Source of the DNA: Balanoglossus misakiensis
Lineage: Eukaryota; Hemichordata
Direction of reading: 5' to 3'
Length of the DNA: 64,000 nucleotides
Assembly (NCBI GenBank): GCA_040954595.2
Contig: CM082595.2
Span: forward strand, 7,936,001 to 8,000,000
Part shown: positions 52,201 to 61,729 of the stretch, piece after piece
Numbering within the stretch: position 1 is the first letter of the stretch
Layout of the letters: each line of letters opens with the position of its first letter
Made by a program: the position numbers and the translations under genes
The notes under the pieces: model-generated
What the model was told of the DNA's origin: nothing
What the model saw: only the letters and a program-made list of their open reading frames with translations
Databases searched by the model: none

Positions 52201-55200
52201 GGCGCCACCAAAATTTGAAATGGTTAAAAAATGGCGCTTAATTGCGAGAATTTACTAAAATCACTTTAACCCTTTCACGAACATGGTTCAGTCCAAACTC
52301 ATTGTTTTCTATGGTAAGGATGGACCTCTACATATAGAACTGGGGGTGAAAGGGTTAAAGAGCATTTTAAGAACAATTTAAAGTAAATCAAGTAAACATA
52401 TGTTTTCTGATTGGCTGAGATGTAACCTTTGACACATATTAATATTCATGTGATTTCCTTTTTTGACTATCTGGCCAACTATTCGGGACTTAAAGTCGGG
52501 ACGTAAATACAAGTTTCAAACTATAACATTGCCGCTTGTGCACTCATAGGATATGTTGAGAAGATTAACTCTATGCATTGAGCTTTAAATGGCTGACTGA
52601 GATCACACTTTAACATCAGAAAACAGCAGAAAAGCTTTTGTAAACATGCATGGACAAGCATCAAAAGGTGTCAGATGTATAATAATGTTATCATTACAAG
52701 ACATATGTTGCATTATAATATACCTCATGCTAATTCGTCACGTGATAGGAAAATAGAATCGACTATGAATCCCTCTAGGGAAATAGCAGAAAAAATATAA
52801 ACCGGTCACGTGACCAGCGTGAGTGTGCAGACTCGGTCTCCTCAATCACAGTCGCGTCGTCTGACACAATGGCCACCGCTGAAGATGTCGTCTGCCAACC
52901 TCAAGAGAAAATTGCAAGATTTTCCCAACTGTTAGCATGAGGTTTATTATAAAACACCTATAGCCTGGCCTATATTCGGGCCATAGCAGCCGTTTTTACC
53001 CCCTCGTGACTGTGAGTTACCAGAAACATATATAGGCTATTTCCTTCGGCCTACGGCCTCGGGAAATAGCATATGATTCTGGTAACTCACAGCCCCTCCG
53101 GTGTAATAAACGGCTGCTATGGCCCTCATGGCCAGGCAATAGGTGTTCACTATAAAGTGCCCCTTTATGGCACAAAATAGAAAGAGCAGCTGTAATACCT
53201 GCTATGACTTCATTCAGTCTTTCAGTGACTTTATGAATTGCTGCACTCATCAGCATCCGTCCATTCTGCAAGAGTTCCTCCACAATGATCTCTCCAGCAT
53301 CTCCAAAAAGAGTCTTAGTACAGAAGATATACCTGAAAAAGCACAAATTTCCACAGGGGCATGAGATGCATTTATTACGGTCACTTATACTTTGTTGAGG
53401 AACTGTGGTAATCAAAACAACTCACATAAGCACTGTTGCCAAAATGCATTCTCTTCAAGGAGCACATACTTATTCACAAAATACAGGAATTTATGTCCTT
53501 GTATATCGTATGCTTCAGTATTGTCATTGGCACTGCATGTCTCTGACAATACTTCCACTGCACGATGTGTGAAGATATAAATCTCAGTATTTTGTGAATA
53601 GCCTTATTATTACACACCCTTTGTGAACGACCTTGATGAAGCGATACAGGAGAACTTTCTAGTTTTCAAACACCCTAAAATTTGTTTGCTACATCATGAA
53701 GACATTTGCATATTGAACAGGCCATTACTTAGCACATCAGCTGATGCTGCGCTGCCAACATCTATACTCTGAGCTTGTTGTGGTACTTCGGAAACTATTT
53801 TGTAAATGGATTTATCTCCAGTTTTTTTTTTACAAACATGACACTGAAGCCCAGAAAATGTTTGATATGCTGAGGATGAGTCCAATGACCCAGGTATTTT
53901 TCTACTCTGTGTCCTCATTTGCATTGGTATTGTATTCTGATACCAAGAATTATTGTAATTTATGGGACTCCATAGGTTACAGCAGTTGGTGTGGTACCTA
54001 TGTTATGCATTAGTACTGAACTGTTGTTTACCAATAATATGACAGAACCCCATGGCTCGATCGTGCAAGCACGGCGTAACGGTAGTATTTGCATCGAGTG
54101 TCTGGCGGTGTATTCTTGCGCCCGTCCCCTGCACTCGCTGTCGCTCGTGCGGGGGGCAGCAAGAATACACCGCCAGCACGAGTGCAAATACTACTTTGAA
54201 AAAAAAGACCGAAAATGAAAGAAATGAGACCGCGGAATGATATTGCTTGTTTCGTGAACAGGCCACTCATTTGCATACAGGTATGGCATAATGTTTTTGG
54301 TATTGCACTGAGTGCAAATATCGATGTTACGCACGCGCTCGGTGCAAGTAATCGACGGTACATATGTAATAAATGGTTGTATGTAGAGATAAAAGTTCTT
54401 TCATTTATACAGAAATGACCATGTCAAGAAATATGGGCTTTTAACCCTAACGCTGCCAAGTCAGTTAAAACTGGTGTGATTTCCAGGGTGCCTAGAATCC
54501 TGGGCTCCCCGGCCTGTTAGACTGCCAAGTGTGTGTTATTATGTAGGGCCTATACAAGAACCTAAGACCAATACAGTACAAACCACTATGATTTGGTACA
54601 TTTTACAGGGGGCTCAGACTGCCAAGTGTGTCCAAGTACGTATGAGAGCAATGTCAAGACAGTCAATATACGTTTTAGAAGAAAATGTGGCAAATACGTA
54701 TTTTAAGGGACTTTGCACTCTAAACAGGTTTGACACCCAGTAGCATTAGGGTTAATCCAACAGTGTCACCATTGTGAGTAGCAGTGTGCGGTGGAAGAAA
54801 ACCTTTGCCTTACAAGAATAAGAAACATGAACTTGATGAAGAAAATATGGGAGTGTCACATCACTGATAATGAATGGCTTACTTTGGGTTTCTTGTATGT
54901 AGGAGTATCTTCTTCACTTCAGCTTGATATTCAACAATACCACGTTTATTGATTAAACACTTCACTATGTTATGTTGAATCAGCACACACAAAGCTTTCC
55001 TAATCTGCAAGAAATAAAACCATCCCTCAATATTAAAGCCTCTAAAGCTGCCATTTGTTGCATTATTGTCATGATTGTATTTTCCAACTTAAATTGGTCC
55101 ATTTAAATAAGCATACTGATAGGTATACATGAACACCTTATCGATACCCGATCGTGACTGCATGTTGTAATTTGAACACGCTATGTATTAAAACTGTGCC

Positions 55201-56520
55201 GCATCGACTTAATCAGCCTCCATACAAACAGTATGCAGCTATCGTGGTATGTGTAAAAATGCAAGTAATATGACTTAATGGTGAGGATTTTTTAGGGAAT
55301 TCGGCGCACTTAACCTTGACATATATAAAGGGTGTCTTGTATCAAACATAATTAATGAAAAAAGAGCAGCAAGAGAGAGACTTTGTCCCTTTTAAATCTG
55401 GACTGGTGGAATGCATTTGTCAACAAAAGCAATGACCGGTACACATACACATGACTTGTTGACATGTGGAAAATTTTATGTGTTGGGAAAGAATGAGAAG
55501 GTGAACAAGAAAATATAGCCAAACGCAAAACAAAAATATTGAAAAATTGCTAGAAGTTACAGAGACAGTGTAATATTTTCCATGTAATTAGCCCTAACTT
55601 CACTATATAATCTTACACCCACTCAACATGGGTCAGTGTATGTGAGTGACCTCAGTGGGTGCTGGCCACATCACAGCTCCCTGCAGCAAAGGGTATAAGG
55701 CTTTTTGGAAAAGTGGCATGGCTAGATGTTAATTTTGGAAGCAGACAACACACGTCTGTAAACCAAACACATTAGAATACACATGCTTGGAAACACTAGA
55801 TCACTCTGACACATGATGACAGGCATGCTACCCACCTAGCCTAGCTAAATTGTAGCCCTGGTGGGTTGGTTGATCGCTGACGGGGGGCTTGATCGCTCCT
55901 GCGTACAGTGTGTTCACGGCGTCACACGGCCTCCACCACACACAGACCTCTACCCTAGCTCTGTGTGGCAGGGCTGTGTTGTTACGGCGAGCTCTCCACC
56001 CACAGCCCTGGAGGGCTCGCCGTAACAACACAGCCCTGCCACACAGAGCTAGGCTGTTCCCCCACCCAACACAAAGTTAAGCTGACAGCTCCTCACACAA
56101 CCCTCTGTAGCTGCGGGTCCATAGCCCTAACACTCCCCTCGCTGTAGCGCTGTACGCAGGGTTACCCTCGCTGTAGGTTGGTATCCCCCAACAACCAAGC
56201 TGCAATGGTTTCCGCTAGGTCATTGTAGGTTGACTGTTCGCACCGAACACACCAGTCAACCTAGCAACACCCGATTCAATCATTGCAGCTATGAATGATG
56301 GGGAGAGTGTCTAAGATTTTACATCGTCCCTTCCACTGTTCCAGTATCCAGGTTTCGAAGACTCTCGTCTTACCTGATCAACCTTTATGGCAGTATCCAG
56401 AGCGATCACTCTTAACGGTCGAGCACCATTTTCTATCAAATAAGTACCAACGTTTTCGACTATTTCGCCATAATGTTCGCGTAACAGCAATGCGGCAAGC
56501 TTTAATTGAACACAGGACAT
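37167..56520 (-). CDS. POLR3C: RNA polymerase III subunit RPC3, 12 exons
   Basis: RPC3 (RPC62; yeast Rpc82) is part of the RPC3-RPC6-RPC7 subcomplex of nuclear RNA polymerase III. This subcomplex is needed for promoter-specific initiation at tRNA, 5S and U6 genes; the protein is built of extended winged-helix domains and a C-terminal coiled coil. Twelve minus-strand exons join in frame: 56520-56374, 55004-54883, 53332-53199, 51367-51188, 49414-49311, 47094-46990, 44972-44799, 44218-44167, 43401-43274, 41438-41203, 40410-40261, 37239-37167. All introns are GT-AG. The sum is 534 codons, equal to the human length as I recall it. Landmarks: HYGEIVENVG near the start, RFHQHIRDQ, GESGGGMYAI, ESVVQERFGS, KKHLEQKQ, AMIPAKEAKELLY, TPDHAPSRT. 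An upstream in-frame ATG (56535) would add five residues; the second ATG matches the family start. No disabling change was seen. Confidence 0.93.
37449..37589. mobile_element. Foldback element in POLR3C intron 11
   Basis: Perfect 14-bp arms GAGGTTATAAACAG and CTGTTTATAACCTC enclose 113 bp. This includes a second inverted pair, GAAATAATCACC and GGTGATTATTTC. Non-coding. Confidence 0.6.
38125..38481 (+). mobile_element. DIRS-like remnant 1: inverted ends around a tyrosine-recombinase fragment
   Basis: Begins AGTCACGCAACAC and ends GTGTTGCGTGA(T), an inverted terminal pair. Between them a frame (38149-38396) reads DLRSTAAITAITANFDPE, VGRWKTRSPFFDHYVH and TYTDNVL, like the C-terminal end of DIRS-like tyrosine recombinases. 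The left end joins the coding part directly, so most of the element is deleted. Inserted in the gypsy integrase. Confidence 0.6.
38502..38690 (+). mobile_element. DIRS-like remnant 2: inverted ends only
   Basis: Same ends (AGTCACGCAACAC, GTGTTGCGTGACT) and the same final ~90 bp as remnant 1, but with no coding sequence; it starts AGAGGGCGCTATCATG after the shared end. Between the two remnants and after the second lies a near-identical stretch, AGTTTACAAAAATTG and AGTTTACAAAAACTG, so 15 bases of the gypsy host are duplicated around it. Confidence 0.6.
39199..39377 (+). mobile_element. 3' LTR of the gypsy-like element
   Basis: 179 bp starting TGTTGTG and ending CACAACA (the TG...CA rule with a 7-bp inverted end), preceded by a purine-rich CTGGAGGAGCC stretch that would serve as polypurine tract. 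It lies 170 bp after the integrase fragment in the same orientation. No 5' LTR is seen in the window. Confidence 0.6.
39378..40260. other. Rest of POLR3C intron 11
   Basis: Intronic sequence without a recognised element. Short plus-strand open frames have no domain signature. Confidence 0.4.
40261..40410 (-). CDS. POLR3C: POLR3C exon 11 (residues 461-511)
   Basis: Acceptor TCACCAG, donor AA|GTAAGT. Encodes RLLEKSQRVDAITASLQ and EEMITPPERAQLNKL, the C-terminal coiled-coil region. Confidence 0.9.
41203..41438 (-). CDS. POLR3C: POLR3C exon 10 (residues 383-461)
   Basis: Acceptor TTGGCAG, donor AA|GTAAGT. Encodes VEEFAMIPAKEAKELLYSMF, LQEIPRTPDHAPSRTIYLF and the start of the C-terminal helix region. 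Confidence 0.92.
41670..41905 (+). repeat. Dispersed repeat in POLR3C intron 10
   Basis: Includes TGGTGAAAATATCTGTAG, GACATAGTGTTTTCTTTATA, TTTCAAGAAAATGACAA and TTCTACATGTAAAGCTATGG. The same string of motifs occurs in reverse complement at 50835-51037, so the two are inverted copies of an unclassified repeat. Confidence 0.6.
42288..42406. mobile_element. Foldback element in POLR3C intron 9
   Basis: GTTATTACGAAAATACCG at the left and its complement at the right. The inner arms (GACATTAGCGC and GCGCTAATGTC) make it almost wholly palindromic. About 119 bp, non-coding. Confidence 0.65.
43274..43401 (-). CDS. POLR3C: POLR3C exon 9 (residues 340-382)
   Basis: Acceptor GTACCCAG, donor CAG|GTGAGA. 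Encodes IYKAIKVLCTAHVESVVQER and then LKKHLEQKQ. Confidence 0.9.
43708..43905 (+). repeat. Dispersed repeat in POLR3C intron 8
   Basis: Shares TACCACGATAGTTGTG, CTCTTGCAATGGG and flanking sequence with 48945-49160 in intron 5, same orientation. Unclassified; roughly four bases in five agree by eye. Confidence 0.55.
44167..44218 (-). CDS. POLR3C: POLR3C exon 8 (residues 323-340), 52 bp
   Basis: A very small exon found by joining its neighbours: acceptor TTTTCAG, then MEIVNKCGESGGGMYAI, and donor A|GTATCC. Its split last codon gives Asn with exon 9, matching the family (GGGMYxIN). Confidence 0.85.
44629..44731. repeat. Tandem duplication of about 52 bp in intron 7
   Basis: GATTCACTGTGTTTGAGCAG through TTTCATAAAATCA occurs twice, head to tail and essentially identical, starting near 44629 and 44681. 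It looks recent. Confidence 0.7.
44799..44972 (-). CDS. POLR3C: POLR3C exon 7 (residues 265-322)
   Basis: Acceptor ACACAATAG, donor CAG|GTACTTG. Encodes GEVVRTMLRISEV, SSHEIYAALP and DQYLKLLADDQ, a winged-helix region. Confidence 0.9.
45070..45185 (+). repeat. Dispersed repeat in POLR3C intron 6
   Basis: GGTGTCTTGTATCAAACATA and GAGAGACACTTTGTCCC recur at 55325-55395 in intron 1 with small changes. Family unknown. Confidence 0.45.
45350..46980. other. Rest of POLR3C intron 6
   Basis: No exon or clear element recognised apart from the dispersed repeat near its 5' coordinates. Confidence 0.4.
46990..47094 (-). CDS. POLR3C: POLR3C exon 6 (residues 230-264)
   Basis: Acceptor TGCCTCCAG, donor AAA|GTGAGT. 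Encodes DNGIYWSVNHERFHQHIRDQ, one of the best conserved blocks of RPC3. Confidence 0.9.
47230..47282. repeat. Small inverted repeat
   Basis: ACCAGAGCC and GGCTCTGGT flank a loop of about 30 bases, in POLR3C intron 5. Confidence 0.4.
47480..48940. other. POLR3C intron 5, no element recognised
   Basis: Intronic sequence; short frames on both strands lack motifs. Confidence 0.4.
48945..49160 (+). repeat. Dispersed repeat in POLR3C intron 5
   Basis: Partner of the copy at 43708-43905 (ACATACCAAGATAGTTGTG, CTCTTGCAATGGG). Confidence 0.55.
49311..49414 (-). CDS. POLR3C: POLR3C exon 5 (residues 195-229)
   Basis: Acceptor CCTATAG before GTCAATCTC, donor GAG|GTAAGAC. Encodes the basic linker THKRKRSIDEEVRQRTKRQ, as expected for the charged central loop of the family. 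Confidence 0.82.
49995..50290. mobile_element. Compound foldback elements in POLR3C intron 4
   Basis: Two neighbouring inverted repeats. TATAACACACCA and TGGTGTGTTATA border about 49999-50112. ACACGATGACTGACA and TGTCAGTCATCATGTGT border about 50117-50290, with inner arms ACAGTGTATTTT and AAAATACACTGT. Non-coding. Confidence 0.55.
50835..51037 (-). repeat. Dispersed repeat in POLR3C intron 4 (inverted partner)
   Basis: Reverse-complement copy of 41670-41905; it runs close to a poly-C tract at 51050. Confidence 0.6.
51188..51367 (-). CDS. POLR3C: POLR3C exon 4 (residues 135-195)
   Basis: Acceptor TTTCCAG, donor GGAG|GTAAGAG. Encodes DLVNTHFVQRI, a variable Ser/Pro-rich linker, and EKDLYEIPMCMMEG. 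Confidence 0.88.
51462..52255. mobile_element. TIR element of about 0.8 kb in POLR3C intron 3
   Basis: Terminal inverted repeats of about 24 bp: GTAAATTCTCGCAATTAAGC at the left and GCTTAATTGCGAGAATTTAC at the right. Sub-terminal copies of AAGCGCCA/GGCGCCAC occur at both ends. No transposase frame, so a non-autonomous DNA element. The target duplication is not clear. Confidence 0.65.
52953..53147. mobile_element. Foldback element beside POLR3C exon 3
   Basis: Arms start AACACCTATAGCCTGGCC and end GGCCAGGCAATAGGTGTT. The inner parts (GCCATAGCAGCCGTTT, GTGAGTTACCAGAA, CTATTTCC) are also paired, so the element could fold almost end to end. It lies 52 bp from the exon 3 donor. Confidence 0.7.
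53199..53332 (-). CDS. POLR3C: POLR3C exon 3 (residues 90-135)
   Basis: Acceptor CTTTTTCAG, donor GCAG|GTATTAC. Encodes YIFCTKTLFGDAGEIIVEEL and a winged-helix segment ending RLNEVIA. A 195-bp foldback element sits only 52 bp downstream in the intron. Confidence 0.88.
54082..54194. mobile_element. Foldback element in POLR3C intron 2
   Basis: GTAGTATTTGCA...GGCGGTGTATTCTTGC pairs with GCAAGAATACACCGCC...TGCAAATACTAC. 113 bp, almost wholly palindromic. Confidence 0.65.
54883..55004 (-). CDS. POLR3C: POLR3C exon 2 (residues 50-90)
   Basis: Acceptor TTCTTGCAG, donor AA|GTAAGC. Encodes IRKALCVLIQHN, KRGIVEY and a final RNPK whose last codon is split. It completes the first winged helix. Confidence 0.88.
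55325..55395 (+). repeat. Dispersed repeat in POLR3C intron 1
   Basis: Partner of the copy at 45070-45185 (GGTGTCTTGTATCAAACATA, AGAGAGACTTTGTCCC). Confidence 0.45.
55954..56053. repeat. Perfect long hairpin in POLR3C intron 1
   Basis: Exactly 100 bp with two perfect arms of about 39 bp (starting CCTAGCTCTGTGTGGCAGGG) and a loop of about 22 bases containing CCACCCACAGCCC. The absence of mismatches suggests a recent origin or active maintenance. Confidence 0.75.
56374..56520 (-). CDS. POLR3C: POLR3C exon 1 (residues 1-49)
   Basis: Begins at the second of two in-frame ATGs (56520; the other is 56535) because this gives the family-like five residues before LKLAALLLREHYGEIVE. Ends VDQ at donor CAG|GTAAGAC. 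It encodes the start of the N-terminal winged helix. Confidence 0.88.
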
Positions 56521-56535
56521 GTTGCTCAGCGTCAA

Positions 56536-57663
56536 GTCTAGAGACCTGCATTGAAATTGCCCTCAAATTCATATTCGTATTCATTTTCGCATTCGCGACA
56601 TTTACTGAAAGTCATTCACAGCCCAGGTTTCCACCAGAAGACGGACATTTACGAGATATTAACACATTTGCTTACAATATTATGTTACGAAATAATTATA
56701 CTTATTAATAGTGACATAACTCTGAAAAACAGTGTATGTTTCTATTGTTTCGGAAATAATGATTTTGTTTTTAGTCTGAACTGGAGAAGAGAATCCCCGA
56801 ACAAATAAGCGGTCTTGCGGATTCCATTTCGTATGCGTATTCCGAAGCGTACCGTACATGTCCTTATCGGTAACAGGTCACTTCGACCCCTGACCATGTG
56901 TCGACCCCAGTGATTCTCACCGCTTTATCTGTCTTGAAATTGTTTGTGAATGAAATTATCAACATGGCTTCGCACATTATGTTTTGTAATGTGTTGTATT
57001 TCATGTGTGTCCCTGATTAATTGTAGTTCCCTGGATATGAATGGCATCGCGCGCAGTATACAAGAGAGGTTTACGTCTGACGGCTGGTAGTGGCGTTCGC
57101 GTATGTGTAGCGACGCGTGAATTTTGCGGTTTAGTTGTCCGTTTTGAATAAGTGTCGGCAATGTGTGGCAGGGATGTGTGTTCGCAGTTACGAAAACCTC
57201 TAGCCTTTAGAGGCTGGAATTTTCGTAACAAAACGAAATTGTCAGTCACCTTTTGATGAAAACGGTTGTCAACGTACGTAAAAAACAATAATTGCATCAA
57301 AAACATTTGAATACATTGTGGTACTTGTGATCTCTAGAGCTTCAGGGTACAGTTATCAATCCTTGGTTCTCATTTGTTGCCTTGTACTTTAGCTATATGG
57401 ATACCCGGGTGAAGCTCGTCGGCACGAAAACGTATCTAATCGACACGAACACGATAACTGTGTGATTAAATGCAAAATTTCGACTTATATTCGCCCCTGT
57501 GCTTTATGAAATGGTCTGAAATGTGGTCGGCGAGTCTGTGTTAAATTTTGGCAGTTCAGCGTGACTTCAACACTAAATCTATAGACAAATATAGCAGAAA
57601 AGTCTACAAACTTCAAAATTTCTGGAAATGCTTTATCTGGTATGGTTATGAAATGATTTTCGT
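56536..57663. other. Upstream region of POLR3C
   Basis: Presumed promoter side of POLR3C. I see no convincing TATA box or other gene. Confidence 0.4.
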
Positions 57664-58373
57664 TTAGGCTATATTCACAAACACCTCGGGGGGGCAGGAG
57701 AATTGAGGGGGGGATTTGAAAAAATTGAGGGTATATAAGGGGGGATTTGAAATAATTTAGGGACTGAAAGGGGGGGGGACTTGAAAACTTTGACGACTAA
57801 ATATTTATTTGGAGCCCACAAAAATGCAGTTTCGCGCCCTTTATTTTACAAAATTTTCTAATGTGGGAGGGGGACACCCCCTCCCACACCCACCCCTCCA
57901 TTCATCAACACCCTTCAATCATTGACTGGTTTATCTAGTGTCCCAGGTCAGGGGACTTGTTGCCACCCCATGATAACTTTGAGCGGTGACGGTTAAATTT
58001 GTCAACATACCGGTAGTTGAGTTACATGTAATTTGCTTTTGCCGGGTTCATTAAAATGCAGCTTTGTCTCCCAACACAAATACAAATACTTAAAAATTAC
58101 AAACAATGTTCAGTTTTAATACCCACTGATGAGGGGAAACATCAGTTTCAAATTGTTTTCATGGGAACGCTGTTTTTCTTTTTTTACAAGATAGATTTGT
58201 TTTGCTCTGTGAAAGAAAATGGGGGGGGGGGGGTTCAAAATTTTGGAAGTACGGAAGGGGGGAATTTGAAAATATTTTGGGTTGTGTACGGGGGGCATGT
58301 GAAAATTAGCGGTAAAAAAATTGAATTCTCCCGCCCCCCACCCCCTCCAGAGGTGTTTGTGAATGCAGCCTTA
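57664..58373. mobile_element. TIR element of 0.7 kb with G-rich repeats
   Basis: Ends TTAGGCTATATTCACAAAC and its complement GTTTGTGAATGCAGCCTTA (TIR about 24 bp, two mismatches, continuing into ACACCTC). Inside are repeats of the form GGGGGGATTTGAAA. A stretch at 57808-57860 (GCAGTTTCGCGCCCTTTATT and beyond) is nearly identical to part of E1 (10605-10650) and E2. Non-coding. Confidence 0.65.
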
Positions 58374-58863
58374 TGAAGAATCAAATCTCAGCGACGCACG
58401 ATAGCTTCTGGTGAATGCGAAGACCCATCAGCTTTCACGCAAATACAGTCAAAATATCAAATTCAACATTGAAGACGGAAGCGCGAGATGCCTTGAGTCT
58501 GTGTTCTGTCAGCTTGTCTGAGAAAACAATAACATTTCCGAAAAATAATGACACGAAATCCAAAGTATCGTAATAGCATTTCTTCAGAACTCCGATTCTA
58601 TATTTGGCTGCCGTGTAACATCGCGTCCGTTTAGCACCGGCACAAATTAGCAGAACTCAGAGGTCAATATTTTGATTAAAAACAAAGATTTTAACGATAT
58701 TACCTTCCTGTTCCATGATATCTGTGGTTTCTATGGCGCTCAAATCTCACGATATGTACAATTTAAAGGCCAACTGGGGTATTATTCCTGTCGTTTCAGC
58801 CACGAAAACTGAGCAGACGACACGACGCGAAACAGCTCGTTCACACTCAGTTGACATCGACTC
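58374..58863. other. Spacer before the 127-bp array
   Basis: No gene seen. On the minus strand an ATGGAACAGGAAG|GTAAT at about 58716-58704 resembles a tiny first exon, but nothing supports it. Confidence 0.35.
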
Positions 58864-61720
58864 AGGCCAGTGTGTTCTACGCATCACAACGGAATATGTA
58901 AATAGCAAGACGGCGTTTGGAAGCAACCATGGATATTTTAGAACAAGCCGTCGATCTACAGAGTCTACCGGAAAACTTTCTTATTCCCTCGGGCCTGTGT
59001 GTTCTACGCATCACAACGGAATATGCAAATAACAAGACGGCGTTTGGAAGCAACCATGGATATTTTAGAACAAGCCGTCGATCTACAGAGTCTACCGGAA
59101 AACTTTCTTATTCGCTCGGGCCTGTGTGTTCTACGCATCACAACGGAATATGCAAATAACAAGACGGCGTTTGGAAGCAACCATGGATATTTTAGAACAA
59201 ACAGTCGACCTACACAGTCTTTCGGAAAACTTTCTTATTCGCTCGGGCCAGTGTGTTCTTCGCATCACAACGGAATATGCAAATAACAAGACGGCGTTTG
59301 GAAGCATCCATGGATATTTTAGAACAAACAGTCGACCTACAGAGTCTACCGGAAAACTTTCTTATTCCCTCGGGCCAGTGTGTTATACGCATCACAACGG
59401 AATATGCAAATAACAAGACGGCGTTTGGAAGCAACCATGGATATTTTAGAACAAGCCGTCGATCTACAGAGTCTACCGGAAAACTTTCTTATTCCCTCGG
59501 GCCTGTGTGTTCTACGCATCACAACGGAATATGCAAATAACAAGACGGCGTTTGGAAGCAAGCATGGATATTTTAGAACAAGCCGTCGACCTACAGAGTC
59601 TACCGGAAAACTTTCTTATTCCCTCGGGCCAGTGTGTTATACGCATCACAACGGAATATGCAAATAACAAGACGTCGTTTGGAAGCAACCATGGATATTT
59701 TAGAACAAGCCGTCGATCTACAGAGTCTACCGGAAAACTTTCTTATTCCCTCGGGCCTGTGTGTTCTACGCATCACAACGGAATATGCAAATAACAAGAC
59801 GGCGTTTGGAAGCAACCATGGATATTTTAGAACAAGCCGTCGATCTACAGAGTCTACCGGAAAACTTTCTTATTCCCTCGGGCCTGTGTGTTCTACGCAT
59901 CACAACGGAATATGCAAATAACAAGACGGCGTTTGGAAGCAACCATGGATATTTTAGAACAAGCCGTCGATCTACAGAGTCTACCGGAAAACTTTCTTAT
60001 TCCCTCGGGCCTGTGTGTTCTACGCATCACAACGGAATATGCAAATAACAAGACGGCGTTTGGAAGCAACCATGGATATTTTAGAACAAGCCGTCGATCT
60101 ACAGAGTCTACCGGAAAACTTTCTTATTCCCTCGGGCCTGTGTGTTCTACGCATCACAACGGAATATGCAAATAACAAGACGGCGTTTGGAAGCAACCAT
60201 GGATATTTTAGAACAAGCCGTCGATCTACAGAGTCTACCGGAAAACTTTCTTATTCCCTCGGGCTGTGTGTTCTACGCATCACAACGGAATATGCAAATA
60301 ACAAGACGGCGTTTGGAAGCAACCATGGATATTTTAGAACAAGCCGTCGATCTACAGAGTCTACCGGAAAACTTTCTTATTCCCTCGGGCCTGTGTGTTC
60401 TACGCATCACAACGGAATATGCAAATAACAAGACGGCGTTTGGAAGCAACCATGGATATTTTAGAACAAGCCGTCGATCTACAGAGTCTACCGGAAAACT
60501 TTCTTATTCCCTCGGGCCTGTGTGTTCTACGCATCACAACGGAATATGCAAATAACAAGACGGCGTTTGGAAGCAACCATGGATATTTTAGAACAAGCCG
60601 TCGATCTACAGAGTCTACCGGAAAACTTTCTTATTCCCTCGGGCCTGTGTGTTCTACGCATCACAACGGAATATGCAAATAACAAGACGGCGTTTGGAAG
60701 CAACCATGGATATTTTAGAACAAGCCGTCGATCTACAGAGTCTACCGGAAAACTTTCTTATTCCCTCGGGCCTGTGTGTTCTACGCATCACAACGGAATA
60801 TGCAAATAACAAGACGGCGTTTGGAAGCAACCATGGATATTTTAGAACAAGCCGTCGATCTACAGAGTCTACCGGAAAACTTTCTTATTCCCTCGGGCCT
60901 GTGTGTTCTACGCATCACAACGGAATATGCAAATAACAAGACGGCGTTTGGAAGCAACCATGGATATTTTAGAACAAGCCGTCGATCTACAGAGTCTACC
61001 GGAAAACTTTCTTATTCCCTCGGGCCTGTGTGTTCTACGCATCACAACGGAATATGCAAATAACAAGACGGCGTTTGGAAGCAACCATGGATATTTTAGA
61101 ACAAGCCGTCGATCTACAGAGTCTACCGGAAAACTTTCTTATTCCCTCGGGCCTGTGTGTTCTACGCATCACAACGGAATATGCAAATAACAAGACGGCG
61201 TTTGGAAGCAACCATGGATATTTTAGAACAAGCCGTCGATCTACAGAGTCTACCGGAAAACTTTCTTATTCGCTCGGGCCAGTGTGTTCTACGCATCACA
61301 ACGGAATATGCAAATAACAAGACGGCGTTTGGAAGCAACCATGGATATTTTAGAACAAACCGTCGATCTACAGAGTCTACCGGAAAACTTTCTTATTCGC
61401 TCGGGCCAGTGTGTTCTTCACATCACAACGGAATATGCAAATAACAAGACGGCGTTTGGAAGCAACCATGGATATTTTAGAACAAACCGTCGATGTACAG
61501 TGTCTACCGGAAAACTTTCTTATTCGCTCGGGCCAGTGTGTTCTTCGCATCACAACGGAATATGCAAATAACAAGACGGCGTTTGGAAGCAACCATGGAT
61601 ATTTTAGAACAAACCGTCGATCTACAGAGTCTACCGGAAAACTTTCTTATTCGCTCGGGCCAGTGTGTTCTTCGCATCACAACGGAATATGCAAATAACA
61701 AGGCGGCGTTTGGAAGCAAC
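58864..61720 (+). repeat. 127-bp tandem array, 23 units, each with an octamer motif
   Basis: GGAATATG recurs from 58891 to 61684 in 22 steps of 127 bp (one of 126, near 60265). The core of the array is virtually identical between units, while both edges vary. All but the first unit contain ATGCAAAT, the octamer bound by POU/Oct factors. Because 127 is not a multiple of three, the overlapping 95-residue frames rotate and end in each unit; they are not a repeat protein. Between about 59260 and 59770 the variants alternate with a 254-bp period. Confidence 0.85.
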
Positions 61721-61729
61721 GTCGCCTCG

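Noticed and set aside
58704-58716. Tiny minus-strand first exon ATGGAACAGGAAG with donor GTAAT
   Set aside because: No downstream exon joins it; POLR3C has its own well-supported start at 56520.
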